From: Prinsepia uniflora
Taxonomy: Eukaryota; Streptophyta; Magnoliopsida; Rosales; Rosaceae
Length of the DNA: 64,000 bases
Reading direction: 5' to 3'
Assembly (NCBI GenBank): GCA_032719365.1
Contig: CM064862.1
Coordinates: 88,772,503-88,836,502, forward strand
In this document: positions 22,496 to 33,401 of the stretch, piece by piece
Position numbering within the stretch: the stretch's first letter is position 1
Layout: every line of letters begins with the position of its first letter
Program-made: the position numbers and the translations under genes
Notes under the pieces: generated by a model
The model's input: only the letters and a program-made list of their open reading frames with translations
The model's database searches: none
What the model was told of the DNA's origin: nothing

Positions 22496-22643
22496 CTGAC
22501 CCAACTAGTTTAGGGTTGACCCTGAGAATGGGTCTTTGTCTTTAATATGGGTACTCTCCAAGGGCTCTACGATGTCTCCCTGTCCAGACCATGTACGGTG
22601 ACCGCATTGTGGAGGCATTATAATCTGAAAAGAATACGATTAG
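22496..22643 (-). pseudogene. Degraded leader and possible gag start of old element 'Q' (left piece)
   Basis: This continues at 47,877 when LTR G is removed. On the minus strand the joined sequence runs PBS (47,929-47,940), a short leader, then ATGCCTCC at 22,618 downward. That resembles the Met-Pro-Pro start of the gag genes of T and U, but the reading frame after it is not recognisable and is cut at 22,496 by F. The leader assignment is good; the gag start is a weak inference. Confidence 0.4.
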
Positions 22644-24358
22644 TGTAATGACCAGGAAATGGAGTACTTTCCTTTATAAGGTCAAATGTTAAATTTTTTA
22701 CCTGGACACTTTTTGGACTTCTCGTGAGTACCGTTATATAGGTCTTGGACTCCCGAGTCCGTATATCGGTGGTATGCTGGAAATGGAGTTCAAATGAATT
22801 TCTTTCGGGCCTAAATAATGTAGGGTAATTTTAGTAATTTTGTCATAAAAGGTATTTTAGTCATTTCACATGTGAGATATTATTTGAAAATGACATGTGT
22901 CTAGAGTCCTTTTTCCCTCCCCTTTTGTGCATCGACATGGTCTTATATATGTTATATATATGGGTGTGTTTGAGATTACTGTTGTGCGTGAGTTGTTTAT
23001 GGGAGAAACACCATAACCTGAGAACCTCCAAGCAATAGAGAATAAGAGTGAGCCAGGGAGAGTAGGAAAGAAGAACAAGAAAAGAAAAACAGAGAGAAAG
23101 AAGAAAGAGAGAAGGAAAGAAAGGAAGAAAAACTGAGCCAAAAATTGAAAAAAAAAAATTAGAAAAACTGAGCCAAAAACTGAAGAAAAAAAAACCCCAA
23201 CCATTTCAAGGTTCCTAAACTTCGAAGCAAGGATTCTAGTAGCCCTCTCAAGCGTCGAGGGTGCTAAAACGTCGAAAAACAAGGGGTTTGATATGCGGGG
23301 AGACCTTGAAACCGAAGGATAACATTATGACGAATTTTGGAAGCTTGGTTGAGGATTTAAGGTAAGATTTCAAATTTTTAAGGTCATATAATTTTTCTTA
23401 TATTAGATTAGAGTATATTGGACGTGGATGAAAATAAAAAGATTGAAAAATGAAGTATTTAGAACCAGGTCGGGTTGATCGGGTCGAGCCTGCACGTAGA
23501 CCCATGGGCAGACCCGTCTGGAAGTAAGGGATGGACACCTACACATGTGCGTGAGGCCCACGTGCACAAGGCCCTGGTGGCGAGTAAGGGCACCTGAAGC
23601 AATCCTCCATCATACGGTCAACACAATTTTTCATGTCTTCGATGTTACGAATCCAATAGCATAGGTTTCGAGTTAATCAGACTTTATCTCGAGGTAGTTT
23701 TAGGAGTTCGAAGTGTATGGTTAATTTAAAAAATTTGTATTTAAATCCCGGGAATTAAGGGTTGTATTAGGAGGTTATGTGAGACTTTAGTAATCCAAAA
23801 TTATAAATTTTTATTGGCGGCATAGTCCTCAGATTCGGCGAAGAATGTTCAGATCGAGATTAAACAACAAAATAAGATTGTGAGTGAAATTTTATTTTCA
23901 TTAAATTATTATGTACGCATATTTTAATATTTTAATCACTTTATTACATAATTTATGTGATGTTGGTTAGGTTGTGATTTTTTAAATGATTTTTTACGAT
24001 TTTACGAGCATTATTTTAAGTGCACGTTTTATGAGGTTTCACATAAAATGTGTTTTGAGTTTAGGCCGGTATTTTGAAATATGGGTGTGGTTCTAAGGTA
24101 TTGATATATGTTATAAATGTATATTTTCTCAATATTTGTAAACTGTTGTGATTATAGACAACCTCCCTAGGATTGCTGGTTGGCTGGATTGTCTCAGACG
24201 TCCGTAGCCGGGTTCCGTTTCTTGAGACGGGTTATGAGGTTAGTCTCAGATGTCCTGAGCATGGCTCTCTTTCTTGAGATTGATGATTGGGCTATGACTC
24301 AGACATCCATAGCTAGGCTCTGTTTCCTAAGTTGGTCCATACTCAGACTGTAATGACC
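22644..24358 (+). mobile_element. LTR 'G', left segment (old solo LTR)
   Basis: Starts TGTAATGACC and is interrupted at 24,358 by LTR H; its right part is 47,233-47,871. The target duplication has one mismatch: ATTAG (22,639-22,643) versus ATCAG (47,872-47,876). The segment has a TATATATG-rich stretch near 22,945, a purine-rich A/G block (about 23,040-23,180) and a degenerate repeat of TTGAGAC/GTCTCAG-type units (about 24,180-24,350). No coding sequence. Confidence 0.85.
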
Positions 24359-25102
24359 CGTCCTAAATTTTTCGGGATTAATTAAGATTAAATTTAGGAT
24401 TAGCGAGACTAATCAGGACTTAGTCGAGGATTATCGGACGTTTGGGGTGAAATTACAATTTTTCCCCTGGACGAGGGCAAAAAGTTAACTTTTGACCCAG
24501 GAGGTCCAATGCACAAGGACCGAGGACTGTTACGTAGATCAACTCAATAAGAATTCATAGACAGGCGGAACGTCGAATTCAGACTTTCGACGGAAAAATT
24601 ATGAGTCACGGAAGTTTTAGGGTACTATTGTACGATTTACTAGGAATTAGACTCTTGTCCCTTGTGGGCCCCATATATTTTGTGTAGGCCCAATGGATGA
24701 GTGACAAGTGTCACTCATCCATTGTTCACTAACACACATACATGCATACCATCACCCTTCATTCTTCATTTTTCCATTACCCGTGAAACCCACAAACCCG
24801 CAACCACAAATCCTTGGCCCTCACCTGTTGTGGACTGAGAGAGAGTGACAGAGGATGGATGAGAGATCAGGAGACGGGAAGGAGGTGGCAGGACTACTGT
24901 GGACGGCGGAGGAAAGGTAACCCGAAACTGTTTTTGAAGTTTTAATTTGGGTTTTTAGTTTTGGGCATATGAGGGTTGCTTCTAATGATTAGGTTGCATT
25001 CCTAGGGTCTTTGCAAGTCGAAGGGAATCAGAATCGAAGGCTGAGGACGGCTGGGCAGCTCAGGCAAGGAGGTTGAAGTTTGGCCGTGGACTTCGAGCTT
25101 AC
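24359..25102 (+). mobile_element. LTR 'H', left segment (old solo LTR)
   Basis: Starts TGTAATGACCCGTCC; interrupted at 25,102 by LTR I, resuming at 44,444. The target duplication has one mismatch: CAGAC (24,354-24,358) versus CAGAT (47,233-47,237). The stretch after the palindrome ends with an AAAGGTAACCC donor-like site near 24,915. Confidence 0.85.
24691..24724 (+). promoter_or_regulatory. Perfect 34-bp palindrome in U3 of LTR H
   Basis: Arms CAATGGATGAGTGACA and TGTCACTCATCCATTG are exact 16-bp reverse complements separated by AG. A TATA-like CCATATATTT lies about 20 bases upstream. This is the longest intact copy of the palindrome in the window, despite H being one of the oldest LTRs. 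Confidence 0.85.
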
Positions 25103-25552
25103 TGACACGACCCATCCTTATCCCCCCGTGATTACCGTGGAATGTAACATGCTCCCGTCTGACACGAAGGATCGATGGAGGAGGCGTGCGATGTCCCAAT
25201 ATCTGCTGTAGTCGCATCCGTGATCAACCTGAAGGGCATTAAAACCAATAAAAACTGTGAGTGGATGAAAATGAACAAGTTCATAAACACAATCATAAAA
25301 ACATTTATGCCCTTCATTAAAACGTATGCATGCATCGAAAACCAGTAACCAAAACATTTGTTCAACCAAGCCATTAGGGTCTTAGCCCAAAACCGTAACT
25401 CAAAACAAGTGTGGGAACTCAGCCTAAAACTGTAGGATACCAAATCCGGAAATACAAACCAAGTGGGCCACCGCCCAAATCCATAAACATAAATCCAACC
25501 GAAAAACCATTTCATAGATCCAATAGTTCATATTTACCACATTACCATCTCC

Positions 25553-25691
25553 GGCATCCCAGATGCCTAGCGTCCCAGACGCTTGACGTCCCAGACGTCA
25601 TATCTCACAGTATAATAAGCAACGCGTGCTGCCCGAGGTCTCTCCGGGTCAATATCTCTGACATCCCAGATGTCTAACGTCCTAGACGTCT
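25553..25691 (-). repeat. Array of small hairpins in LTR I
   Basis: Adjacent inverted repeats with three-base loops, such as AGCGTC-CCA-GACGCT, TGACGTC-CCA-GACGTCA and GACATC-CCA-GATGTC. The same array lies in LTRs N (39,484-39,621), L (28,514-28,672 and 36,356-36,514) and S (about 50,015-50,145), and decayed in D. Confidence 0.8.
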
Positions 25692-27663
25692 AATCATAGA
25701 AATCCTGCTCCTGAGTCACTATACGGTCCGGTAGCTCCGTACAATGACCCCTCGTAGGTAATGCACCTTGACTTCCCCAATGTCCCAGACACCTGGAGGA
25801 GACCATCACATATCCTCGTATCAAGATGGTATATGGAAAAAAAATTTATCAAATCATTTCACAACATTTCAATGGGCCCTGCCCGAACTCTCCATAAAAC
25901 ATCACAATTCCATTTAGGGTCCCCGACTCGAAATCACATTTATGAAACATAGGGTCCCAGACTCGAAATCACATTTATAACCCAATTGGGCCTCATGCCG
26001 GATTCTGTAAACCACTGGGTCCACGACCCGAATTCGTAAATCAACTGGGCCCTTAGCCCGATTTCGTAAATCAACTGGGTCCCTAGCCCGATAGTATAAC
26101 GCAAATAGGTCTCAACCCGATTTCGTAAGAAATTGGGCCCCTGCCCCGATTTCATCAAGCAACTGGACCCCCGACCCGATTACGATACTCAAATGGACTC
26201 CAAGTCCGAGGTTTCCAAAAAAATTGGGCCTCATGCCCGAGTTCATCTTTCTAATTTCAAAACCATTTCATCACATTATTCATGAAACCACAAGCACGTA
26301 AAACCACAATAAAATCATCAGTCTCGATATATGTGCAATACCGAATACATCTCGAAATACGTGCAACATTCGCAAAATCAAAAATCACAACCATCATCAT
26401 AGAAATCACGTATATAAAACATATAACACAGTTAAGCATGCATAGGATTTAGAAAACCAAAGTCCACTCACAGATCGTCCAACGGTGCCAGCTCGATACG
26501 CGTGCCATAGGCCTTCTTGGGCTAATCCGACCTCTCCGGGTCATCCTGACCTGTCCAAATCATACCCAAAGGTTACTACTAACTTACATAAGTCCATATT
26601 AAGAACCCTAAACTTTCCCGGAAAAGTCAACGTGTTCGGTACACGTTTTCTGAGGTGAAAAATCTCGATTTGACCAACTTAACGATCTCTGATCGACCCG
26701 AAACCACCGCCATTGGATCCGGAACGTCAAAACCTTTAACATGGTCCTGGTCCCACCAAAAAATATTCTCACACGCGCCCCCACGCGCGGGTTAAAGTTC
26801 TAGTCAAACCTTGACCAAAAAGTCAACGCTGACGTCAGCAAAGTCAACGCTGATGTCATCATGAACAGTAAGTCAACGGGTCAAAGTCAACGAGTCAACT
26901 CGGCGGCGACTCCCCGGAATTTCTCGCCGGAAAACTCCATTGATGCCCCAAACTTCAAACTTTGATATCTCACTCGTTTCTCAACCCAATTCGACGTTCT
27001 ACCTATATAAATCCATAAAATCGAGCCAAGGATTCCAAATATCAACCCAGAAATTTTAGACAGTACCTGGATTTTAAGTTATGGCCATTCAAAGTTTAGG
27101 CCAGAATTCCAAACATCATTCCGGCCACCTCCAACGTCCAAATCCGTCCCAAATTGAACCTACAAGGTCAAAGGAGCTCAAGGAACATAACTCTAGGCTT
27201 AGAATTGATCAAAAACCATTAAAACCAAGGCCACCATTTTTGAACTAAAACCATACCTCACGGGTTTTTAGTTCCCAGCCACCTCCGTCGTCCACGATGC
27301 TCATCGCCGTTGACACTATCATCATCTCCAGTCCTCACCCTCCAACTTTCCTTTACACTGTAATAGCATTCAATGAGGTTTTGTGGTTTTAGAGGGAGGT
27401 TGGGTGTTTGGGTTTTTTGAAGAACGATGGGAAAATGATGATGAAGATGATGTATGGCGGGGTCAAGCCGTTGGCTGGAGGTAAAGCAGATAAGTGAGGG
27501 TGGTGGTCATCTGAGTGTTTGGTCTGGGGTGATGGTTCTTCATGGGTTAAATGAGAATGGGAGAGGGAGATGGCTGATCAGATTAATGGGAAGGAGGAAG
27601 TGGAATGAATGGTGCAGATTCAATCTTAAGAATCAAATCGACGGCTAAGATTAATGGAGAGAT

Positions 27664-27833
27664 AAAATCATATTTTAATTCATTAGTGGAGACATGATCC
27701 AGATTCAGGGCCTTAAAACAAGGGATGAGTGACACTTGTCACACATCCAAAATCATATTTTAATTCATTAGTGGAGACATGATCCAGATTCAGGGCCTTA
27801 AAACAAGGGATGAGTGACACTTGTCACACATCC
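27664..27833 (-). repeat. 85-bp tandem duplication including the palindrome, LTR I
   Basis: Two adjacent identical-looking 85-bp units (27,664-27,748 and 27,749-27,833), each holding GGATGAGTGACACTTGTCAC followed by ACATCC. The presumed promoter palindrome is thus doubled in this LTR. Confidence 0.88.
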
Positions 27834-28222
27834 AGGTGTCCACAATCATCGGTCACTGTTCAATATTTTATTATTATTTTAATCGAAATCCCGATTCGTT
27901 CGGTTAATCTATTTCGCTCCCGTGACCACAACTTCGTCGTCGAACCTCCGATTTCGGCGTGCCACCTGTCTACGGATTCGTATCAACTCGATCTACGTAA
28001 CGGTCCTTGGCCCTCGACCATTGGACTTCCCAGGTCAAATGACACGACCCATCCCAATCCCTCCGGGATTACCATGGAATGTGTCATGCTCCCGTCTGAC
28101 AAGAGGTGTCAGACAAGGGATAACCTGTTGCCACTGCCCAACCGGGCTTCCAGAGTGCGTAAGGATCGATGGAGGAGGTGTATGATGCTCAAGTCTCTAC
28201 TGCAGTCGTATCCGGAATCAAC

Positions 28223-29319
28223 CTGAAGGGCATTAAAAACAAAAGCTGTGAGTGGACGAAAATAAACAAGTCTGTTTAAAACATTTGTAAGACATTTATG
28301 CCCCTCAGTAAAAACATATGCATGCGCCAAAAACCAATGATCACACATTTATTTAGAAATAACCTTTAGGGCCTTAGCCCGGAAACCAAAGCATAGTTTC
28401 AACTTCCAAAAGTCAATCCAAGAGTTATTTTATAAATCCAGTAATATGAACCATAAGGCATATAATATAAACCATAACCATAATTTTAGCCACTGCACTA
28501 TACACTCCAATCCGACATCCCTGATGTCTGACGTCCCTGACGTCAATAAGGTCACAATCACAAGGCTACGCGTGCCACTCGGGTCTCAATTTCCGAGTTC
28601 AATCCCCGAACCCCGTTCGGGTACAGCATCCCCGATGCTTAGCGTCATAGACGCTGGACGTACTAGACGTCCGTGACCTCTCCGGGGTACCTCATCCGGA
28701 GGAGACAATATAATATGGAAGGATTTATACAGTGCAGTACTAAATACATTTTATTGATATCCACATGCAAAACATATAGGTATACATAGATAAAATCCGA
28801 ACCGATCGTTACGTTTCATCAAACGGGTCTCATGCCCAAATACCGTGAAACGTGCCATAACCGAAATATCATCAAAACCATTTATTGATTCCAGCATGTG
28901 AACATATATAAAATGTAAACCAGAAAACATTTATTCAATTCCATTTTAGGGTCCCCGACCCGCAATCGTATGTAGAAATCAACTGGGCCCCTGGCCCGGT
29001 TTCACAAGTTAACTGGGCCCCTGGCCCGATCCACGTGTTAACTGGGCCCCTGGCCCGATTTCATAATTCAACTGGGCCCTTGGCCCGATTTTACTTTATT
29101 CAAGTTCGTAACCGTTTCATGAAATCATATCCAACCACATTTATGGAAATCGGTGCAAACCCAGAAAACCTCGGTTTACGTGCAAATACGTAATTCACCT
29201 CGAAATACGTGAAATCATTTTAAATTCACCGATATCCAAAGTAAATCATTTAATCACAATTATAACAGTCATGAAATAATTATGCATGCATCGAATTTAT
29301 AAAACCAATGTCCACTCAC
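28223..29319 (-). other. Intron-like interval inside the 3' LTR of L
   Basis: On the minus strand GTGAGTGGAC begins at 29,319 and CCCTTCAG ends at 28,223, about 1.1 kb apart. GTCCACTCAC (28,248-28,257 in plus coordinates) is the exact reverse complement of the donor block. The hairpin array and the GGGCCC/GGCCC minisatellite lie inside. The identical copy in the 5' LTR is at 36,065-37,162. Splicing is not proven. Confidence 0.45.
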
Positions 29320-30413
29320 AGACCGTTTAACCGAGCGCCTCGATATGCGTGCCATAGGCCCTCCCGAGCCAATCGCTATCACCGGGACTCCCAAACCTGT
29401 CCAAATTTTAATAGAAGGTTACTAACTACTTAATTAACCTCCTACCAAAGCCCCGTAATTTTCCCGAACTTTTAACTATTTTTAAACCGACCCTAAACCT
29501 TCCGACACCCCGAAAACTATCGAAACGATGTCCGATTGACACGAGACCAGTCCCAAAATCTTCGTTACATCGAATAGAAGATTTCATATGTTGAACACTT
29601 TCTCAAATTACTGTTCACGCGCCCTCACGCGCCCAAGAAGGCTCAGATTACTGTTCATCGTCACCCATTTCAGCTGAACCAGTTACTGTTTATAGTTACT
29701 ATTCACAGTTACTGTTCACCGTCGGGTTTTCTCCTTTTTGGACTGGTTCAAGGTCCATTTTAGGTCCATTTCATCCCATTTTAATCCCAATATGTTCCTA
29801 ATCTCATTTCTAATCTTTCTAGTTAATTAAAACGGAACAAAATGTCCAAAACCATACCTCATCCGTCATCAATGGCGGTCGGAGTTTCCGTCGCCGTTCA
29901 CGGCCATTTCCGGCCATTCCAACCTTCAAAAACAATCCTATTAGGCTCCTAGAGTGCCCAGAAATATTTCTCAATTCATAGAATTAGCTAAAAACCTACA
30001 AAACCGAAACTTGGATTTTTTGGATATTTTCTTACCTCACGGGTCGACTCCCCCGTCGTCGACCACCATCACGCCGTCGTCCTCCCGTCACCGTCCCGCT
30101 CTCATCATCACACACGGTTACACCCCGCTCACACACATTGATGATTATGGTGGTGATATGTGAGTTTGGGTTTTTGGAGAAAGAATGGAGAAATGAAGGA
30201 AAATGGTGCATGGGTGTTTCGGGTGTATGGAAGAACAAATATGAAGTGATGTTATTTGATGAAGATAATAATGTTATCTGATGAGAGAAGGGAGATGATT
30301 AGATGAGATGAGTGGTGAGGATTTAAAGATTAAATGGAATGGATGGCTAGGATTTAAAGTTGGAATAAAATCATAATTAATTATTTAGTGGAACATGATC
30401 CAATCTAGCCAAT

Positions 30414-30439
30414 GGATGAGTGACACTTGTCACTCATCC
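30414..30439 (-). promoter_or_regulatory. Perfect 26-bp palindrome in U3 of L 3' LTR
   Basis: GGATGAGTGACA-CT-TGTCACTCATCC, perfect 12-bp arms. The sister LTR has the same palindrome near 38,257-38,282. Confidence 0.85.
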
Positions 30440-30941
30440 AAGTGTCCTCCAACCACCAATTCAGAATAAAATAATCGACACGGTTACCGAGACGTATATT
30501 TCCCCGATTCCACGTTTCTGACCATAACTTCCTCGTACGAAGTCCGAATTCGGCGTGCCGCCTGTCGTTGGATTCGCATCGACGAAACCTCCGTAACGGT
30601 CCTTGGCCCTCGGCCATCGGACATCCCGGTCAAAAAGTCAACATTTTCCCTTATATCGTCCAAATTACGAAAATGCCCCTGGACTTCCGTACATCATAAC
30701 TTTCACCACGAACATCGGAATCGAACGTGCCACCTGTCTATGAACTCGTGACGTCCCGAACTACGTCACGGTCATCGGTCAAAGTCCGTTTGACCATCCG
30801 AATTAAAAGTCAACGTTTTGCCCACGCCCAGGGGCAAAACGGTCATTTTGCACAATTCGTCCGAAATCACTCAACTAATCCCAGATTAGTAAATCATAAT
30901 TAAATATTATTAAATCCCGATATTCGGGACGGGTCGTTACA

Positions 30942-30955
30942 ACCTTCCCTCCTTA
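30942..30955 (-). promoter_or_regulatory. Polypurine tract of element L
   Basis: On the minus strand AAGGAGGGAAGGTT directly precedes the 3' LTR. Just upstream is GAGGACGAAATTCTTT, the block that typically closes the last frame of plant Tekay/Del elements. Confidence 0.88.
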
Positions 30956-32131
30956 AAGAATTTCGTCCTCGAAATTACCAATCTCCTTATTCCACAACCG
31001 CCTTGTGGAAAACAATTCGACCTCACATCTGTGTACACTTGTACACCCACATACTGGGTCAACACCAGCCTCGACTGTACCCAGACATACCATCTCAGTC
31101 ATATGTCATAATAGCAACAACACTCGACCACCTCGAGTGGAAATGATCGCCTGATCCGCGATAAAATCGCCTAACCATTTAGCTGACTTCTTCAGCTAGA
31201 CGGTTCCCTTCCATTACCAATATATATCCTTACCCTTGCTCCCATTGGGAGTCGCCAATCTCATTTGTCAGTCCACGCTGACACCACCAGTCAAACTGTC
31301 ACCACTAAGATTTACCACCCTGTAAAGCCCAAACTGTCGGTTAATCAATGACAACACCATGTACTACATCGCCCTTGATGTAGCGTAAGATCAACCACAT
31401 GATCTCAATTCGCAGGCAAGCCCATTCCTGCGACATAAATAAATCTCAATGTCCATAATCGCCGACTCCCGCAGCGAACCAAGACGCTGGGAAATCACGG
31501 TGTGATCAAGTCACACAAGGCTACTCGTGGTTACTCTGACCACCAATTCACTCATCCTGAGTGTACGTATACCGTCAAAATCAAGTGGTATAACTGGAAC
31601 ACATTGAATACCAGCCCGGCAGTGATCACACATCTCAATACTAGGGTTCCACTAGCCAACCATTGCTAAGAGCACCTGCTCATACAATCACTGAACCCGG
31701 CAAGATCAATCTGTCCAGCGCACAGTATCCAATGTCCAGTCCACAATCACAACCAAACAAATGATATCGGAACCAAGCCGATTACCAACACGTTTAAACA
31801 CACACCACTGGTACATCCCATGTACCGCCATTAGGCACCACTCTGCCTAACCAGTATCAATCCTCGTACAACGTACCCTGTACGTACATCTATCCATCAA
31901 TCTGCCTACAACCACTCAGGTCATAGCCAAACACGTTCCAATAATGAAGTACCTTTGCCCAAACCAATCATGAGACAAAACGAACTCCACCCGTCATCCA
32001 ATTTCAATTCCGAATCCAAATCCGCAATTTCGTAAGAAATCCCGAATCCGAACCGAGACATCATATATATATATATATTTATCCATGTCCGAATCCGAAT
32101 CCGAAATCATTATTCCGTAAGCTAGCATTGG

Positions 32132-33401
32132 CTAGTTGTGCTGCAGCGAGCAGTCGGATTGTGGTGACCCTAGTGGCGATTGATTGGACGAGTGTTCAGG
32201 AGTGTGGTACTTGTCGATTGGATCTTGAGGTGGACCGATCAGTGGATGTTGTGTGTTGAGCAGTTAGTACCGGCGGTGAATGGACCGTGCAGTGTTGGAG
32301 TCTCGGTAGCAGAGCGTTTCTGAGTTTGGTCTGCACGAGGTTGTGGCAGACGCTGCTATAGATGGACGTAGTCGAGTCTTATCAAGTTGGATAGGCACAG
32401 GTTGCCGTGACGATTGTGACGATGGAATTCGTCAGTCGTGACGATGATACGAGGTGCGTGAGTGACGCACAATACGAGCAGTGATTCTGGATTCGACTCG
32501 GTGACGGTTGAGTCCGATCGCATAATGAGATGCTGATGTTGGAGGTTGGCATACTTGCTACGCTCTTGTGAAGGTGGTAGTTATAAGTGGGACAGAGAGG
32601 ATCCCGAGTGGTTCAGTGCGAAGTACGAGAGTACTTGGTATGGAGACCAGTTTCCCCAGTGATGGAGATCAGTTTCCTCAGTGATGGAGACCAGTTTCCT
32701 AGTGATAGAGACCAGTTTCCTCAGTGATGGAGACCAGTTTCCCCTGTGACGGAGATCAGTTTCCCCAGTAATGGAGGCTTGTTCCCCCAGTGCTGCGAGA
32801 TTGAGTCGCAAGGGTGTACTCAGAAGTCGTAATTTTTGAAGTGAAACGTGAGATCCAGGTACGAATGGATGATGTATGGGTCGGTTTGTCGGATATGGTA
32901 GTACGCAGAGATTTGGCTTCAGATCATGATAGATGTTGCGATCTGTTTAGCCTACCGATCGATGTTAGTGGATTCCGACTAATTCTGTGAGTTAAAGTTG
33001 GATCAGGTTGATTAAAGGAACGAGATGTGCATGTTAGAGGTAGTTTATGCACATCCGTAAATAGTATACAAGGTTTAACCTTTAGTCGCGTGAATTTCAC
33101 TCGGAATGAGTGTAACCACATGTACGGTAGTCACGGATGCGTGAATGGTGTCCGTTGAGCTGAGGACTTAAGAGTCCATTGCGGATTGGTTTTGGTTGAC
33201 TACGGTTGACCATACCTCTTGAGTTGAGGACATGGCACTTGTTTGCCTATAGGACGTGAGAATGTCCGTGTGATGAGTGAACTCAGTGATTGGAAAAGGA
33301 ACATGTTTCCAACATGATTGGAACATCGGAATCAAGAGAAGTAGTGATTAAGACGATGAGAGGAATACTTGATTCCGCATTGGAGATGAGTGTGACTCTT
33401 T
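32132..33401 (+). repeat. Inverted 1.27-kb extra segment inside L
   Basis: Flanked by an 11-bp direct repeat GCTAGCATTGG (32,121-32,131 and 33,402-33,412). Element U has a single uninterrupted GCTAGCATT-type site at the same place (near 60,965). The segment reads in the opposite sense to the rest of L: TCCGTAAATAGTATACAAGG and CACTCGGAATGAGTGTA near 33,055-33,115 match A's plus-strand interior near 10,525-10,590. I see no clear terminal inverted repeats, so a DNA transposon is not supported. Template switching or filler insertion is more likely. Confidence 0.65.
32642..32790 (+). repeat. ~24-bp minisatellite, about six units
   Basis: Units of the form GGAGACCAGTTTCCTCAGTGAT repeat with small changes about six times inside the inverted segment of L. 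Nothing comparable is seen in A or U. Confidence 0.85.

Larger units (their letters stand above)
25103..28039 (-). mobile_element. LTR 'I', main segment (solo LTR split by L, N and P)
   Basis: Starts TGACACGACCCATCC at 25,103 and ends GTCGTTACA at 44,438, with a perfect target duplication CTTAC (25,098-25,102 and 44,439-44,443) although about 16 kb of later insertions separate the ends. Remaining pieces are 38,790-38,890, 42,208-42,345 and a few terminal bases at about 44,431-44,438. Inside this segment: hairpin array (25,553-25,691), GGGCCC/GGCCCGATTT tandem units (about 25,970-26,240), GTCCACTCAC near 26,460 and an 85-bp duplication of the palindrome region (27,664-27,833). No coding sequence. 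Confidence 0.92.
28040..30941 (-). mobile_element. 3' LTR of element L (2902 bp)
   Basis: From TGACACGACCC to GGTCGTTACA, next to the PPT. On the minus strand it reads: U3 modules, palindrome (30,414-30,439), a donor-like GTGAGGTAAG near 30,030, intron-like interval (29,319 down to 28,223), hairpin array (28,514-28,672), GGGCCCCTGGCCCG tandem units (about 28,980-29,090) and terminal hairpin (28,094-28,114). LTR S (49,541-50,145) is about 95% similar, so it belongs to the same family. Confidence 0.93.

Noticed and set aside
22616..22618. Functional gag gene of Q
   Set aside because: Only an ATG-Pro-Pro-like start can be argued; the following frame is not recognisable as Gag and is cut after about 120 bases.
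28446..28676. 76-residue frame repeated at 36,288-36,518 and partly at 49,947-50,150
   Set aside because: Falls in the LTRs of L and S over the hairpin array; repeats of the LTR rather than a gene family.
32581..32811. Repetitive 76-residue frame with ETDLHHWGNWSP-like units
   Set aside because: Created by the 24-bp minisatellite, a multiple of three, in the inverted segment of L; no support as a protein.
32132..33401. Mutator-like DNA transposon, suggested by 9-11-bp flanking repeat
   Set aside because: No terminal inverted repeats at the ends, and the contents are related to the host element's own interior.
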